64,000 bases of DNA from the NCBI GenBank assembly GCA_900547095.1, contig URFG01000003.1, forward strand, positions 62,001 to 126,000, in the 5' to 3' direction. Made by a program: the position numbers and the translations under genes. Below the pieces are notes generated by a model. That model searched no databases, was not told where the DNA came from, and saw nothing but the letters and a program-made list of their open reading frames with translations. Below, piece by piece: positions 25,332-34,014 of this stretch (positions within the stretch are counted from its first letter, which is position 1; every line of letters starts with the position of its first letter). This DNA is from an uncultured Oscillospiraceae bacterium (GTDB lineage Bacteria > Bacillota > Clostridia > Oscillospirales > Acutalibacteraceae).

Positions 25332-26097
25332 ATTTGCTTTTAATCTTTTTTATAGCGCCTTTTTCGAGCCTTGAAACCTGCGCCTGCGAAATTCCTATTT
25401 CTTCGGATACTTCCATTTGAGTTTTGCCCTGCATAAATCTTAGCGTTAAAATGGATTTTTCCCTGTCGCTGAGCTTTTTTATTGAGTCCTTCAAAACCAG
25501 CTCGTCTATCCAGCTTTCCGCACCGCCGCTGTCACCTATTTGATCGAGTACATATATCGTGTCGCCGCCGTCGTTATAAACAGGATCGTAAAGCGACACG
25601 GGATCGACTATACTTTCAAGCGCTATAACCACGTCTTCTCTCGGTATATCTATCTCGTTAGCTATTTCGGTGACTGTCGGTTCTCTTAAAAGCTTTGCTA
25701 AAAGCCTTTCTTTTGCCTGCATAGCCTTATAAGCGGTATCTTTTATCGATCTGCTTACTCTAACGGCATTATTGTCCCTTAAATATCTTCTTATTTCTCC
25801 TATGATCATCGGCACGGCATAGGTGGAAAAGCGGACATTCTGGCTTATATCAAAATTATCTATAGATTTCATCAGTCCTATACAGCCTATCTGAAAAAGA
25901 TCATCGGGCGGCTCGCCTCTGCCGGTGAATTTCTGAACCACGCTTAAAACAAGCCTTAGATTTCCTTTGACAAGATCTTCCCGCGCTTTTTTATCGCCCT
26001 GCTTTACCTTTTTTAAAAGCGCCTCTTTTTCCTTTTCCTTTAAAAGAGGAAGACTTGCCGTGTCAACCCCGCAAATACAGACCTTATTGTTATACAT
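25330..26097 (-). CDS. sigG: sporulation sigma factor SigG
   Basis: Forespore-specific sigma factor active after engulfment. 255 residues. The N-terminal NKVCICGVDTASLPLL is the hallmark of sigma-G that separates it from sigma-F. Region 2 is GNLRLVLSVVQKF...FSTYAVPMIIGEIRRYLRD, and region 4 ends EVSEEIGISQAQVSRLEKGAI. ATG start with a GAGGTG Shine-Dalgarno. In B. subtilis sigG lies in a sigE-linked cluster; here it stands alone, divergent from ispE and convergent with degV. I did not find a convincing sigma-F/G-type promoter upstream. Confidence 0.96.
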   Translation of the reverse strand: MYNNKVCICGVDTASLPLLKEKEKEALLKKVKQGDKKAREDLVKGNLRLVLSVVQKFTGRGEPPDDLFQIGCIGLMKSIDNFDISQNVRFSTYAVPMIIGEIRRYLRDNNAVRVSRSIKDTAYKAMQAKERLLAKLLREPTVTEIANEIDIPREDVVIALESIVDPVSLYDPVYNDGGDTIYVLDQIGDSGGAESWIDELVLKDSIKKLSDREKSILTLRFMQGKTQMEVSEEIGISQAQVSRLEKGAIKKIKSK

Positions 26098-26179
26098 CTT
26101 CTCGGCACCTCGCTTTTCGTTTTTATTATTATTGCCTGAAATTTAAAACCTAAAACCGAAAAGGAAGAGAAGTTTTGAC

Positions 26180-26208
26180 TTGACAAGAAATTGTTTAAAT
26201 TTTAAAAT
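26180..26208 (+). promoter_or_regulatory. sigma-A promoter of ispE
   Basis: -35 TTGACA (26180-26185), a 17-nt spacer and -10 TAAAAT (26203-26208). It lies 21 bases before the ispE ATG. Confidence 0.75.
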
Positions 26209-26229
26209 ATAATAAAGAGAGGCTGATTT

Positions 26230-27060
26230 ATGAAAATTCTTGCTAACGCTAAAATAAATTTAACGCTTGATATTCTTTATAAGAGGGAAGACGGCTATCA
26301 TCAGATTGATTCGGTTATGCAGTCAATAGGTCTTTATGATGAAGTATCGGTCAAAAAATCAGATAAAATTTCGGTTGTAAGTGATGATCCGGCTCTTTGC
26401 GGAGAAAAAAATTCGGGATACATTGCAGCAAGGAATTTTTTAAGGTTTACAAAAATAAATTCAGGCGCTGAAATTATTATTAAGAAAAATATCCCTTTAA
26501 GAGCAGGGCTCGGAGGGCCGAGCACAGACGCTGCGGCTGTGATTTGCGCGCTTGATAAGATATATAATACAGATCTTGATTATGAGTCACTGATAAAGAT
26601 AGCAAAGTCTGTAGGAGCTGACGTTCCGTTTTGCCTTTTCGGAGGTACGGTAAGAGTGGGCGGAATAGGCGAGAAAGTGGAGCCTATGCCGATATTTTCG
26701 GATCATTATGCCGTTTTGTTTAAAGACGGTGAAAAATCCTCCACCAAAGAAATGTATGATAAAGCCGACTTAAGAGTAAAAAAGCATAATTTTACTAAAA
26801 ATTTTATTTCAGATCTTGTGCAGGGCAAAAAGCCTTCAAGCTTTGCCAATGATTTTATATTCGGCGATGAGCATTTTCTCGCTTTTTCGTGGCTTAAGGA
26901 GGCGGGAGCCGAAATAGTTAATCTCAGCGGAAGCGGACCTTTTGTATACGGTGTTTTTAATAGTTATGATAAAGCTGAATCCGCAAAAGAATTTTTAAGC
27001 GAGAGGACAAAAGACGTTTATTTAGCGCCTTTTGCCGAGCAAGGACTTATTTTTGATTAA
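26230..27060 (+). CDS. ispE: 4-diphosphocytidyl-2-C-methyl-D-erythritol kinase
   Basis: GHMP kinase of the MEP isoprenoid pathway, which phosphorylates CDP-ME. 276 residues. The N-terminus is ANAKINLTLDI and is followed by REDGYHQIDSVMQSI, the IspE substrate motif. The GHMP ATP loop is IPLRAGLGGPSTDAAA (about residues 90-105), with Gly-Pro in place of the usual Gly-Gly-Ser pattern. The C-terminal LSGSGPFVYGVF completes the family. It has its own promoter, and spoIIR follows after 53 bases and may share the transcript. Confidence 0.95.
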   Translation: MKILANAKINLTLDILYKREDGYHQIDSVMQSIGLYDEVSVKKSDKISVVSDDPALCGEKNSGYIAARNFLRFTKINSGAEIIIKKNIPLRAGLGGPSTDAAAVICALDKIYNTDLDYESLIKIAKSVGADVPFCLFGGTVRVGGIGEKVEPMPIFSDHYAVLFKDGEKSSTKEMYDKADLRVKKHNFTKNFISDLVQGKKPSSFANDFIFGDEHFLAFSWLKEAGAEIVNLSGSGPFVYGVFNSYDKAESAKEFLSERTKDVYLAPFAEQGLIFD

Positions 27061-27113
27061 AAAAATTTTTTCCGTCAATAATCTTCACATAAAAACAAGT
27101 GAGGCGGAAAATT

Positions 27114-27725
27114 ATGAAAAACATAAAAAGTAACAGATTACATTACGGTATATTAATAGGGCTTATAGCGGCGGTTTTTTTAAGCTTTACTAATTTTGAC
27201 GCAAAGTGTGAAAATTTAAAGGAAAGCGTGTTAAGACTTCACATTCTTGCAAATTCGGATTCTTCAGCGGATCAGGAATTAAAGCTTAAGGTGCGCGACG
27301 CGGTTTTAAAAGAATGCTCAAAAGAGCTTTCTGCCTGCGATGATCTTGATGACGCGATAATCACCGCAAAAGCAGATACAAAAAAGATCGAAAATATAGC
27401 GGATAAAGTGATAAAGGATAACGGCTTTGATTATTCTTCCACCGTGTATATAGGAAAAAGCTTTTTTGAAACCAGGGAATATGATAATTTCACACTTCCT
27501 GCAGGGACTTATAATTCACTTATTATAAGGCTCGGAAAAGCAAAAGGGCATAATTGGTGGTGCGTAGTTTTCCCGTCGGTATGCCTGCCTGCAGCGTCGG
27601 AAGCGAAGCTTTCGGACAGCGCCGATAAGTCCGCCGCAGAAATGGCGGAAAATCCTCAAAAATATGTTATGAAGTTTAAAACGGTCGAATGGTACGAAAC
27701 AGTAAGAAAAAAATTTTTCAAATGA
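27114..27725 (+). CDS. spoIIR: stage II sporulation protein R
   Basis: Secreted forespore signalling protein that triggers SpoIIGA to process pro-sigma-E in the mother cell. 203 residues from ATG 27114 (GAGG nine bases upstream). A GTG at 27099 is in frame but lies beside the Shine-Dalgarno. A signal/anchor segment YGILIGLIAAVFLSF occupies about residues 11-25. The conserved core shows LRLHILANSDS, DQELKLKVRDAVL and GHNWWCVVFPSVCLP. Early forespore (sigma-F) control is known for the family, but I cannot identify the promoter with confidence. Confidence 0.95.
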   Translation: MKNIKSNRLHYGILIGLIAAVFLSFTNFDAKCENLKESVLRLHILANSDSSADQELKLKVRDAVLKECSKELSACDDLDDAIITAKADTKKIENIADKVIKDNGFDYSSTVYIGKSFFETREYDNFTLPAGTYNSLIIRLGKAKGHNWWCVVFPSVCLPAASEAKLSDSADKSAAEMAENPQKYVMKFKTVEWYETVRKKFFK

Positions 27726-27737
27726 AGTAAATTTTTC

Positions 27738-27766
27738 TTGCAATTTATAAAGATATGTGATAAAAT
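27738..27766 (+). promoter_or_regulatory. sigma-A promoter of rpmE
   Basis: -35 TTGCAA (27738-27743), a 17-nt spacer and -10 TAAAAT (27761-27766) preceded by TGA. Confidence 0.75.
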
Positions 27767-27799
27767 GTCAATGTTATCGAATTGAAAGGGGTGACCAGA

Positions 27800-28003
27800 A
27801 TGAAGGAAGGTATTCATCCGCAGTATGAAAAGGTAACTATTAAATGTGCCTGCGGTGCTGAATTTGAAACACGCTCAACTAAGAAAGACATTCGTTTGGA
27901 TATTTGTTCTAAATGTCATCCGTTTTTTACAGGTAAGCAGAAGTTGGTAGATACCGGCGGTCGTGTTGACAGATTTAAAAAGCGCTTTAACATTGAAAAA
28001 TAA
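27800..28003 (+). CDS. rpmE: 50S ribosomal protein L31 (zinc-binding form)
   Basis: 67 residues beginning MKEGIHPQY, the L31 N-terminus. Cys16, Cys18, Cys36 and Cys39 mark the zinc-binding C+ type as opposed to the zinc-free RpmE2. HPFFTGKQK and VDRFKKRF are the conserved tail. ATG 27800 has AAAGGGGTG upstream; a TTG at 27782 would add six residues and lacks a ribosome site. It is a single-gene unit with its own promoter and terminator. Confidence 0.97.
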   Translation: MKEGIHPQYEKVTIKCACGAEFETRSTKKDIRLDICSKCHPFFTGKQKLVDTGGRVDRFKKRFNIEK

Positions 28004-28013
28004 TTGCCTGATC

Positions 28014-28047
28014 TTGCAGCTGCCAATTTTGGCGGCTGCAATTTTTT
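28014..28047 (+). terminator. intrinsic terminator of rpmE
   Basis: TTGCAGCTGCC (28014-28024) pairs with GGCGGCTGCAA (28031-28041), 11 bp with one G-U, loop AATTTT, followed by six T. Confidence 0.92.
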
Positions 28048-28066
28048 GGTTTTAAAAGGAGTTTGT

Positions 28067-28684
28067 ATGGATAAGTTTCTATCGCTTGAAAAGCCTGCTT
28101 TCGGGGAATACAGTGAGAAAAGATCGCGGTTTCTTGCAAAAATTTTTCCGTGTGCAGATGAAAATGAGGCTCAAAGGCAAATAAGCGAAATAAGATCCGA
28201 ATTTTTTGACGCCAAGCACGTTGTATTCGCTTATTCGCTCGTTTCGGGAAAATTCAAATATTCTGACGACGGTGAGCCGCATTCCACCGCGGGAAAGCCC
28301 ATCTTTGATATATTAGAGGGTAAAAATTTAAAAAATATCAATGCGATAGTTGTAAGATACTTCGGAGGAGTGCTGTTAGGCCCCGGGGGACTTATGAGAG
28401 CGTACGGTCAAGCGGTTAAAAACGCGCTTGAAAACACACAGCTTAAGGAATTTAAAAAAATGGCGGTTTTTAGGCTTGAATGCGGATATCCCGAGTTTAG
28501 CGAGGTAAAAAAGCTGATTGCGGATAATGACGGGAGGATAATCAATTCCGAATATTCACAGGTTATAAATACAGAATTTTATTTATCCGATTTTAAATCT
28601 TTAATATTTGAAGATAAACTTAAAGAAAAATTCAACTCAAAAATTTCAGCACAAAAACTAAGCGAAAAATATTTTTCCGAATAA
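28067..28684 (+). CDS. YigZ/IMPACT family protein (UPF0029)
   Basis: 205 residues from ATG 28067 with AAAGGAG upstream. The UPF0029 core shows KRSRFLAKIFPC, AKHVVFAYSL, SDDGEPHSTAGKPIFDIL and VVRYFGGVLLGPGGLMRAYG, followed by a C-terminal DUF1949 ferredoxin-like domain. Eukaryotic IMPACT inhibits the kinase GCN2; bacterial members are linked to ribosomes or nucleic-acid binding, but their role is not settled. It follows the rpmE terminator, so its own promoter is expected, although I see none that is convincing. Confidence 0.93.
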   Translation: MDKFLSLEKPAFGEYSEKRSRFLAKIFPCADENEAQRQISEIRSEFFDAKHVVFAYSLVSGKFKYSDDGEPHSTAGKPIFDILEGKNLKNINAIVVRYFGGVLLGPGGLMRAYGQAVKNALENTQLKEFKKMAVFRLECGYPEFSEVKKLIADNDGRIINSEYSQVINTEFYLSDFKSLIFEDKLKEKFNSKISAQKLSEKYFSE

Positions 28685-28747
28685 AAAAGAGGAAAAAAGG
28701 ATTTTTTGTCTAATAATATAAATAGAACACAAAAGTAGGTGGGATAA

Positions 28748-29749
28748 ACGGATAATATAAGAATTAGGAGCGAAAAAACAGAGCATTTGATATTGTGCGA
28801 TGCCGCCGCATTCAGCGATCAGTCTTTAGGGCGGAAAAAAAGCGAAACAAAATGCGATATCAGAACGGAGTTCCAAAGGGATAGAGACAGGATCATCCAT
28901 TGTAAAGCTTTCAGAAGACTAAAGCATAAAACGCAGGTTTTTTTATCTCCCGAATCCGATCATTACAGAACAAGACTTACCCACACCTTAGAGGTAGCAC
29001 AGATAGCGCGGACTATCGCCAGAGCATTAAGATTAAATGAGGACTTGACAGAGGCTATAGCTTTAGGCCACGATCTCGGGCATACGCCGTTCGGTCACGC
29101 AGGCGAGCGTGCGCTAAACGAGCTTTTTGCCCCCGGATTTACTCACTTTGAGCAAAGCGTGAGAGTTTGCGAAAAGCTTGAGAAAAACGGTGCAGGCCTT
29201 AACCTTACCTATGAAGTGACAGACGGGATATTAAATCACACCAAAGGCGAATGGGCAAAAACAGCCGAGGGTAAAATAGTTCGGTTTGCCGACCGCATTG
29301 CTTACATAAATCACGATATTGACGACGCGATACGAGCGGGAGTTCTTTTAAAAGAAGAAATTCCTAAAGAAATTTCAGAAAATTTAGGCGATACCAAAAG
29401 CAAAAGAATAACCACTCTTGTAAATTCGGTTATAAATTCAAGCAAAAATAAAGATATTTCTTTTGATCCTGAAACAGAAAAGTATTTTGAGCTTCTTCAC
29501 TCTTTCTTATTTGAGGCTGTTTATTTCAATAAAAAAGCAAAATCCGAGGAAGAAAAAGTGGGGGCGCTTATTGAAACATTATATAAGTATTTCACTTCCG
29601 ATCCCTCAAGATTTTCAGAAGAATACAGGCTTATCTGCGAGGAAGAGGGAAAAGAGCGCGCGGCTGTGGATTATATAGCGGGAATGACCGATCATTTTGC
29701 CGTTACAAAATATTCGGATATCTGTATTCCTAAATCCTGGAGCGTGTAA
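28748..29749 (+). CDS. dgt: deoxyguanosinetriphosphate triphosphohydrolase-like HD protein
   Basis: HD-domain dNTP triphosphohydrolase. The metal and catalytic motifs are YRTRLTHTLEV, GHDLGHTPFGHAGE and the later FADRIAYINHDIDD. CDIRTEFQRDRDRI and FRRLKHKTQVF are family-specific. The conserved N-terminal part (IRIRSEKTEHLIL...SLGR) lies upstream of the first usual start, a TTG at 28787 whose AGGAG is 16 bases away. The codon that would start it with a good AGGTG six bases upstream is ACG at 28748, exactly where ATG would give MDNIRIR. I therefore extend the gene to 28748; if wrong, it starts at 28787. It begins the dgt-dnaG-rpoD operon. Confidence 0.9.
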   Translation, partial: TDNIRIRSEKTEHLILCDAAAFSDQSLGRKKSETKCDIRTEFQRDRDRIIHCKAFRRLKHKTQVFLSPESDHYRTRLTHTLEVAQIARTIARALRLNEDLTEAIALGHDLGHTPFGHAGERALNELFAPGFTHFEQSVRVCEKLEKNGAGLNLTYEVTDGILNHTKGEWAKTAEGKIVRFADRIAYINHDIDDAIRAGVLLKEEIPKEISENLGDTKSKRITTLVNSVINSSKNKDISFDPETEKYFELLHSFLFEAVYFNKKAKSEEEKVGALIETLYKYFTSDPSRFSEEYRLICEEEGKERAAVDYIAGMTDHFAVTKYSDICIPKSWSV

Positions 29750-29775
29750 AATTAAAAAAAGGAGGGCAGAGATTT

Positions 29776-31548
29776 ATGGCTATAAATGAAGAGATAATAA
29801 ATGAAATAAAGTATAAAAACCCTATAGAATCGGTTATATCCGATTATGTTAATCTAAAACACCGCGGGAAAACGCTTGTAGGTCTTTGCCCGTTTCACAA
29901 TGAAAAAACTCCGTCGTTTACCGTCTATCCGCAAAACGGCTCGTTTTACTGCTTTGGCTGCGGAGCGGGAGGCGATGTTATAAGCTTTGTGCGGCTTATG
30001 GACAGACTTGATTATATCGACGCCGTGAAATCCCTTGCCGAAAAAAGCGGAATAACTCTTGCAGACGATGAATATTCCGATTCTATGCAGAGGCTTAAAA
30101 ATACGATTTATGAGATAAACCGCGAAACGGCGATCTTTTATCACAACTATCTTATGTCGCCGAGCGGAAAATGGGCACTTGATTATTATTTATCAAGAGG
30201 ACTTAAAATGTCAACTATCAAGCACTTCGGATTAGGCGCCGCTCCCGAAAATTCCTGGGATTCACTTTTAAACTTTTTAAAATCCAAAGGATTTTCCGTT
30301 GCCGATATGCTTGCGGCAAATGTTATTTCCAAAGGGAAAAACGGCGGTTATTACGACAGATTTCGCCATAGAACGGTTTTTCCGATTATAAATATCCGCT
30401 CAAAAGTTATAGGCTTCAGCTCCCGTGCAATGCCGGGAGATGAAAAGGTGGGAGGAAAGTATGTCAATACTTCAGACACCCCGGTCTATAAAAAAAGCGA
30501 AAACCTTTTCGGAATGAATTTTGCAAAAAATTATTGCTCGGACAGTATAATTCTCGTCGAGGGTAATATGGATGTTATAAGCGTTCACCAGGCAGGGCTG
30601 CAAAATGCAGTTGCGGCTTTAGGCACTGCTTTCACTTCCGAACAGGCAAAGCTTATGTCGAGATACACAAAAGAGGTTATCCTCACTATGGATGCCGACG
30701 CGGCAGGGCAAAAGGCTGTAAAAAAAGCCGCGGAAATACTTAAAAACACGGGGCTTGAAATAAAGGTCGCCGTTGTTCCCGACGGTAAGGACCCTGACGA
30801 ATATATAAAGAAAAACGGGGCTGAAAAATTCAAAAAGGTCATAGAAAACGCGGTTCCGCTTATTGAATACGATCTTTTGGCAGCAGCCTCCGATATCGAT
30901 CCCGAAGATGATTCCGGAAAGCTTAAATATCTTTCCGCCGCCGCTGATATAATCGCTTCGACAGAGGATATAGTTGAAAGAGATCTTTATATCGGCAGAC
31001 TTTCGGAAAAATTCGGGGTTACGAGAACTGCTCTTGAAACAAAGGTAAGAGAGCTTAGAAAAAGAAAAGTAAATAACAACAGAAAAAAGACGATAAACGA
31101 AGTTATTCATCCTAAATTTTCTTCCGATGATATAAATCCTCAGCGCAGGACATCGCCTTACGGGACTAATGCCGAGGAAACACTTATCGCAATTCTTCTT
31201 CAGCATCCCGATCTTGCGGAGTATGCCGAAGAAAATATAAAACCCGAGGAATTTATAACTTCCTTGAATAAAAAAATATTCGAGCGGATATCAGAGTTAA
31301 GCCGCGAGGGAAGAAACACGGATATTTCATATTTTTCGGATATCCTTTCCGTTAGAGAGTCAGGCTATTTAACAAGACTTTTAAACAGTGAAAAGGGTGA
31401 AAAAAACGCGCTTATCGTTCTTAAAGACAGCATAAAGGTTATAAAGGACGAAAAGCTAAGGATCTCGGCTCTTAATTCAGCGGATCTCTCGCTTGATGAC
31501 TGGGCAATGAAAATGAAAAAAATTATAGAAGATAAACAAAAGGGGTAA
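29776..31548 (+). CDS. dnaG: DNA primase
   Basis: Makes RNA primers at the replication fork. 590 residues. The CHC2 zinc finger is [12 protein letters not shown]...[11 protein letters not shown] (about residues 38-65). The TOPRIM catalytic region has [16 protein letters not shown] and [13 protein letters not shown], with the acidic metal ligands. The C-terminal DnaB-binding domain follows from about residue 450. ATG with a strong GGAGGG Shine-Dalgarno. It sits between dgt and rpoD, as in the macromolecular-synthesis operon of many Firmicutes, but without rpsU. Confidence 0.97.
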   Translation: MAINEEIINEIKYKNPIESVISDYVNLKHRGKTLVGLCPFHNEKTPSFTVYPQNGSFYCFGCGAGGDVISFVRLMDRLDYIDAVKSLAEKSGITLADDEYSDSMQRLKNTIYEINRETAIFYHNYLMSPSGKWALDYYLSRGLKMSTIKHFGLGAAPENSWDSLLNFLKSKGFSVADMLAANVISKGKNGGYYDRFRHRTVFPIINIRSKVIGFSSRAMPGDEKVGGKYVNTSDTPVYKKSENLFGMNFAKNYCSDSIILVEGNMDVISVHQAGLQNAVAALGTAFTSEQAKLMSRYTKEVILTMDADAAGQKAVKKAAEILKNTGLEIKVAVVPDGKDPDEYIKKNGAEKFKKVIENAVPLIEYDLLAAASDIDPEDDSGKLKYLSAAADIIASTEDIVERDLYIGRLSEKFGVTRTALETKVRELRKRKVNNNRKKTINEVIHPKFSSDDINPQRRTSPYGTNAEETLIAILLQHPDLAEYAEENIKPEEFITSLNKKIFERISELSREGRNTDISYFSDILSVRESGYLTRLLNSEKGEKNALIVLKDSIKVIKDEKLRISALNSADLSLDDWAMKMKKIIEDKQKG

Positions 31549-31553
31549 ACAAA

Positions 31554-32618
31554 ATGGAAAATCAGGAAAACAAAAACATTAAGGATACCGAAAACATCAC
31601 AACCAATGAAGACGGTTTCAGCGATAAGGATGTTTCGATAGACGAAATTGAAAATGCGCCTGAAGAAGAAACCGAGCTTTATGCCGAGCCTCCTATTCTT
31701 GAAAGAGATTTCGACGATGAGCCTACCGACGACGAGTTAGAGCTCGAAGAGATGAATATTGAAAATATTGAAGACGACAGTTTTATCGATAATATTTCTC
31801 TTGACGATCCTGTTAAGGTTTATCTCCGCGAAATAGGAAGAGTTCCTCTTTTAAGCTATGAGGAAGAAATAGAACTCGCAGTTAAGATAAGCGAGGGCGA
31901 TGAGTACGCTAAAAAGCGCCTTACAGAAGCGAACTTAAGGCTTGTTGTAAGCATAGCAAAAAAATACGTAGGAAGGGGAATGTATTTCCTCGATCTTATT
32001 CAGGAGGGAAATGTCGGCCTTATTAAAGCTGTCGATAAATTCGATTATACCAAAGGCTTTAAATTTTCTACTTATGCAACATGGTGGATAAGACAGGCTA
32101 TAACCAGAGCCATTGCCGACCAGGCAAGAACCATAAGAATTCCCGTGCATATGGTTGAAACTATAAACAGGCTTAAGAAAGTTCAAAGCCAGCTTCTCCA
32201 CGAGAATGGTTATGAGCCGAGCGAAGAGCTTATCGCCGAAAAAATGGAACTTCCCGTTGAAAGAGTAAGAGAAATTATGAGAGTGGCTCAGGAGCCTGTT
32301 TCAATGGAAACACCGATAGGCCCCGAAGAGGATTCAAGACTTATGGACTTTATCCGCGACGAGGAGGCTTTGGCTCCCGATGACGCCGCGCTTAAAACAA
32401 TTACCAATGAAGATATCGACAGCGTGCTCCATACTCTCACTCCGCGCGAAGAATCAGTTATCCGCCTGCGTTTCGGTTTGCAGGACGGCAGATGCCACAC
32501 CCTCGAAGAAGTGGGAACCGAATTTAACGTTACGAGAGAAAGAATAAGACAGATAGAGGCAAAGGCTTTAAGAAAGCTCCGCCATCCTGTAAGAAGCAAT
32601 AAATTCAAAGAGAAATAA
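31554..32618 (+). CDS. rpoD: RNA polymerase primary sigma factor
   Basis: Vegetative sigma-A. 354 residues. An acidic N-terminal stretch of about 80 residues replaces region 1.1. Region 1.2 is [21 protein letters not shown]. Region 2 spans [28 protein letters not shown] to [17 protein letters not shown]. Region 3 has [15 protein letters not shown]. Region 4 has [21 protein letters not shown], which reads the -35 box. It starts five bases after dnaG. The -10/-35 boxes across this window match what this protein recognises. Confidence 0.97.
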   Translation: MENQENKNIKDTENITTNEDGFSDKDVSIDEIENAPEEETELYAEPPILERDFDDEPTDDELELEEMNIENIEDDSFIDNISLDDPVKVYLREIGRVPLLSYEEEIELAVKISEGDEYAKKRLTEANLRLVVSIAKKYVGRGMYFLDLIQEGNVGLIKAVDKFDYTKGFKFSTYATWWIRQAITRAIADQARTIRIPVHMVETINRLKKVQSQLLHENGYEPSEELIAEKMELPVERVREIMRVAQEPVSMETPIGPEEDSRLMDFIRDEEALAPDDAALKTITNEDIDSVLHTLTPREESVIRLRFGLQDGRCHTLEEVGTEFNVTRERIRQIEAKALRKLRHPVRSNKFKEK

Positions 32619-32630
32619 GGAATAATTACA

Positions 32631-32885
32631 ATGAAATACACATATAAAACTAAAGGAGTTTGTTCTCAGAAAATTGATCTTGAAATCGAAAACGATATTC
32701 TTAAATCCGTAACTTTTACAGGCGGCTGCAACGGAAATTTGCAGGGAATAGGAAGCCTTGTAAAGGATATGAAGATAGATGATGTTATAAATAAGCTCAG
32801 CGGAATAAAATGCGGCTTTAAGAATTCATCATGCCCGGATCAGTTGGCTGAGGCATTAAAGGAATATAAATCTACCGTGAGGTGA
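32631..32885 (+). CDS. TSCPD domain protein (TIGR03905 family)
   Basis: 84 residues. The TSCPD domain shows TGGCNGNLQGI with its Cys, followed by GIKCGFKNSSCPDQLAEAL, the motif that names the domain. In longer proteins this domain is found at the end of class II ribonucleotide reductases; the stand-alone form is common in Clostridia and its role is unknown. Several Cys suggest metal or thiol chemistry. It follows rpoD by 12 bases and overlaps the next gene by four (GTGA). Confidence 0.9.
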   Translation: MKYTYKTKGVCSQKIDLEIENDILKSVTFTGGCNGNLQGIGSLVKDMKIDDVINKLSGIKCGFKNSSCPDQLAEALKEYKSTVR

Positions 32886-33418
32886 AAAAAGTGTGCCAGG
32901 ATAGAGATGTCAAAATATTTGACGCGGGCAGTTCATATAAAAAGCCTGAACAAAATTTTCCCGAGGTCAAGCTGTCAAAAGAAGATCTTATGAAAGCAAA
33001 AACTGCGGGCGAAAGAGTAGCAAAAAGCTTTATAGAGGCTGTCAGCTCCACTTCCGATGACGAGGCAAACGATTTTGAATTGCTTCATCAAAGAAGACTT
33101 TTGCTTTCCTTTACCGCAAATATCGGATTTGAAAGATTTATAAGCAACGAGGCATTAAGCGAAAGAGCTAAGCGCAGCTTTCTTAATTCTTTAAAAGCGG
33201 AGCAAAAGGATATTTATGAAACCGCTGTAGACACGGGCGCATTCTCGTTTTATTATCTTGCTTACAGGCGGGCTAATGAAGTCGAGCGAAGAATGGGGCA
33301 GACCTTTGCAATGCTCTGCTCGCACGACGGCGATCCGATCTTCCAGGAACTCGGAGAGGCGATCTACTGCTGGTTTTCTTCGGAAACGGAAAATATAATC
33401 AAAGAAATATTTGAATGA
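32882..33418 (+). CDS. conserved hypothetical protein, last gene of the rpoD operon
   Basis: 178 residues from a GTG start that overlaps the TSCPD gene stop (GTGA). I do not recognise a family. It appears soluble and alpha-helical: charged N-terminus, then about residues 60-170 of amphipathic helices including LLSFTANIGFERF, RAKRSFLNSLKAEQKDIYETA and FYYLAYRRANEVERRMG. There is no signal peptide or membrane segment. The four-base overlap makes co-translation with the TSCPD protein likely, so the two may work together. Confidence 0.8.
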   Translation: MKKVCQDRDVKIFDAGSSYKKPEQNFPEVKLSKEDLMKAKTAGERVAKSFIEAVSSTSDDEANDFELLHQRRLLLSFTANIGFERFISNEALSERAKRSFLNSLKAEQKDIYETAVDTGAFSFYYLAYRRANEVERRMGQTFAMLCSHDGDPIFQELGEAIYCWFSSETENIIKEIFE

Positions 33419-33424
33419 TGTTAT

Positions 33425-33468
33425 AAAAATCCCCTTTAAAGAATAAAATTCAATAAAGGGGGATTTTT
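33425..33468 (+). terminator. hairpin that can end the rpoD operon and masks the amidase ribosome-binding site
   Basis: AAAAATCCCCTTTA (33425-33438) pairs with TAAAGGGGGATTTTT (33454-33468), with one bulged G. It begins seven bases after the preceding stop and has an A-tail/T-tail form like a terminator. Its 3' arm contains the GGGGG Shine-Dalgarno of the amidase and ends directly at the ATG (33469). Confidence 0.7.
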
Positions 33469-34014
33469 ATGCCTAAAATTTACTTAAGTCCGTCAACACA
33501 GGAATTCAATCCTTATGTTATCGGCGGAAACGAAGAATATTATATGAATTTAATAGCCGACGCTATGGAACCGTATCTTTATGCCACGGGTATCGAATTC
33601 ACGAGAAACACACCCGATATGACCGCCGGATCCTCTATAGCAGCCTCAAATGCGGGAAATTATGATCTTCATTTAGCTCTTCATTCAAACGCCACAGCAG
33701 GCGCACAGGGCAATGTGAGAGGGAGCGAGGTTTATTATTATCCCACAAGCATAAACGGTCAGCGGGCGGCTGAAATAATAGCCAATAATCTTCAGATGAT
33801 CTATCCTCTGCCCGAAAGGGTAAGAACTATCGAAACAAGAACGCTCGGCGAGGTCCGAAGGACCCGGGCGCCGAGCGTTTTAGTAGAGCTTGCGTATCAC
33901 GATAATTATGATGACGCCGTCTGGATAAGAGATAATATAGATGAAATAGCGAGAAATTTGGTGCTTTCTTTAGCTGATTATTTCGATCTGCCTTTTAAAA
34001 TGCCTATATCTTAA
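33469..34014 (+). CDS. N-acetylmuramoyl-L-alanine amidase (Amidase_3 family)
   Basis: 181 residues spanning a single Amidase_3 domain with no signal peptide. The domain begins [17 protein letters not shown]. Candidate zinc and catalytic residues are Glu22/23 (NEEYYMN), His72 (LALHSNA) and Glu140 (LVELAYHDN). The usual first ligand, the His of the LDPGHGG motif, is replaced by SPSTQ; this seems shared by a group of Clostridia homologues. It would cleave the amide between MurNAc and the stem peptide. Absence of a signal peptide suggests release at lysis or sporulation. It ends 11 bases inside convergent glnN. Confidence 0.85.
   Translation: MPKIYLSPSTQEFNPYVIGGNEEYYMNLIADAMEPYLYATGIEFTRNTPDMTAGSSIAASNAGNYDLHLALHSNATAGAQGNVRGSEVYYYPTSINGQRAAEIIANNLQMIYPLPERVRTIETRTLGEVRRTRAPSVLVELAYHDNYDDAVWIRDNIDEIARNLVLSLADYFDLPFKMPIS

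Noticed and set aside
33469..34014. Phage endolysin
   Set aside because: The amidase is single, has no holin or other phage genes nearby, and lies among core genes.
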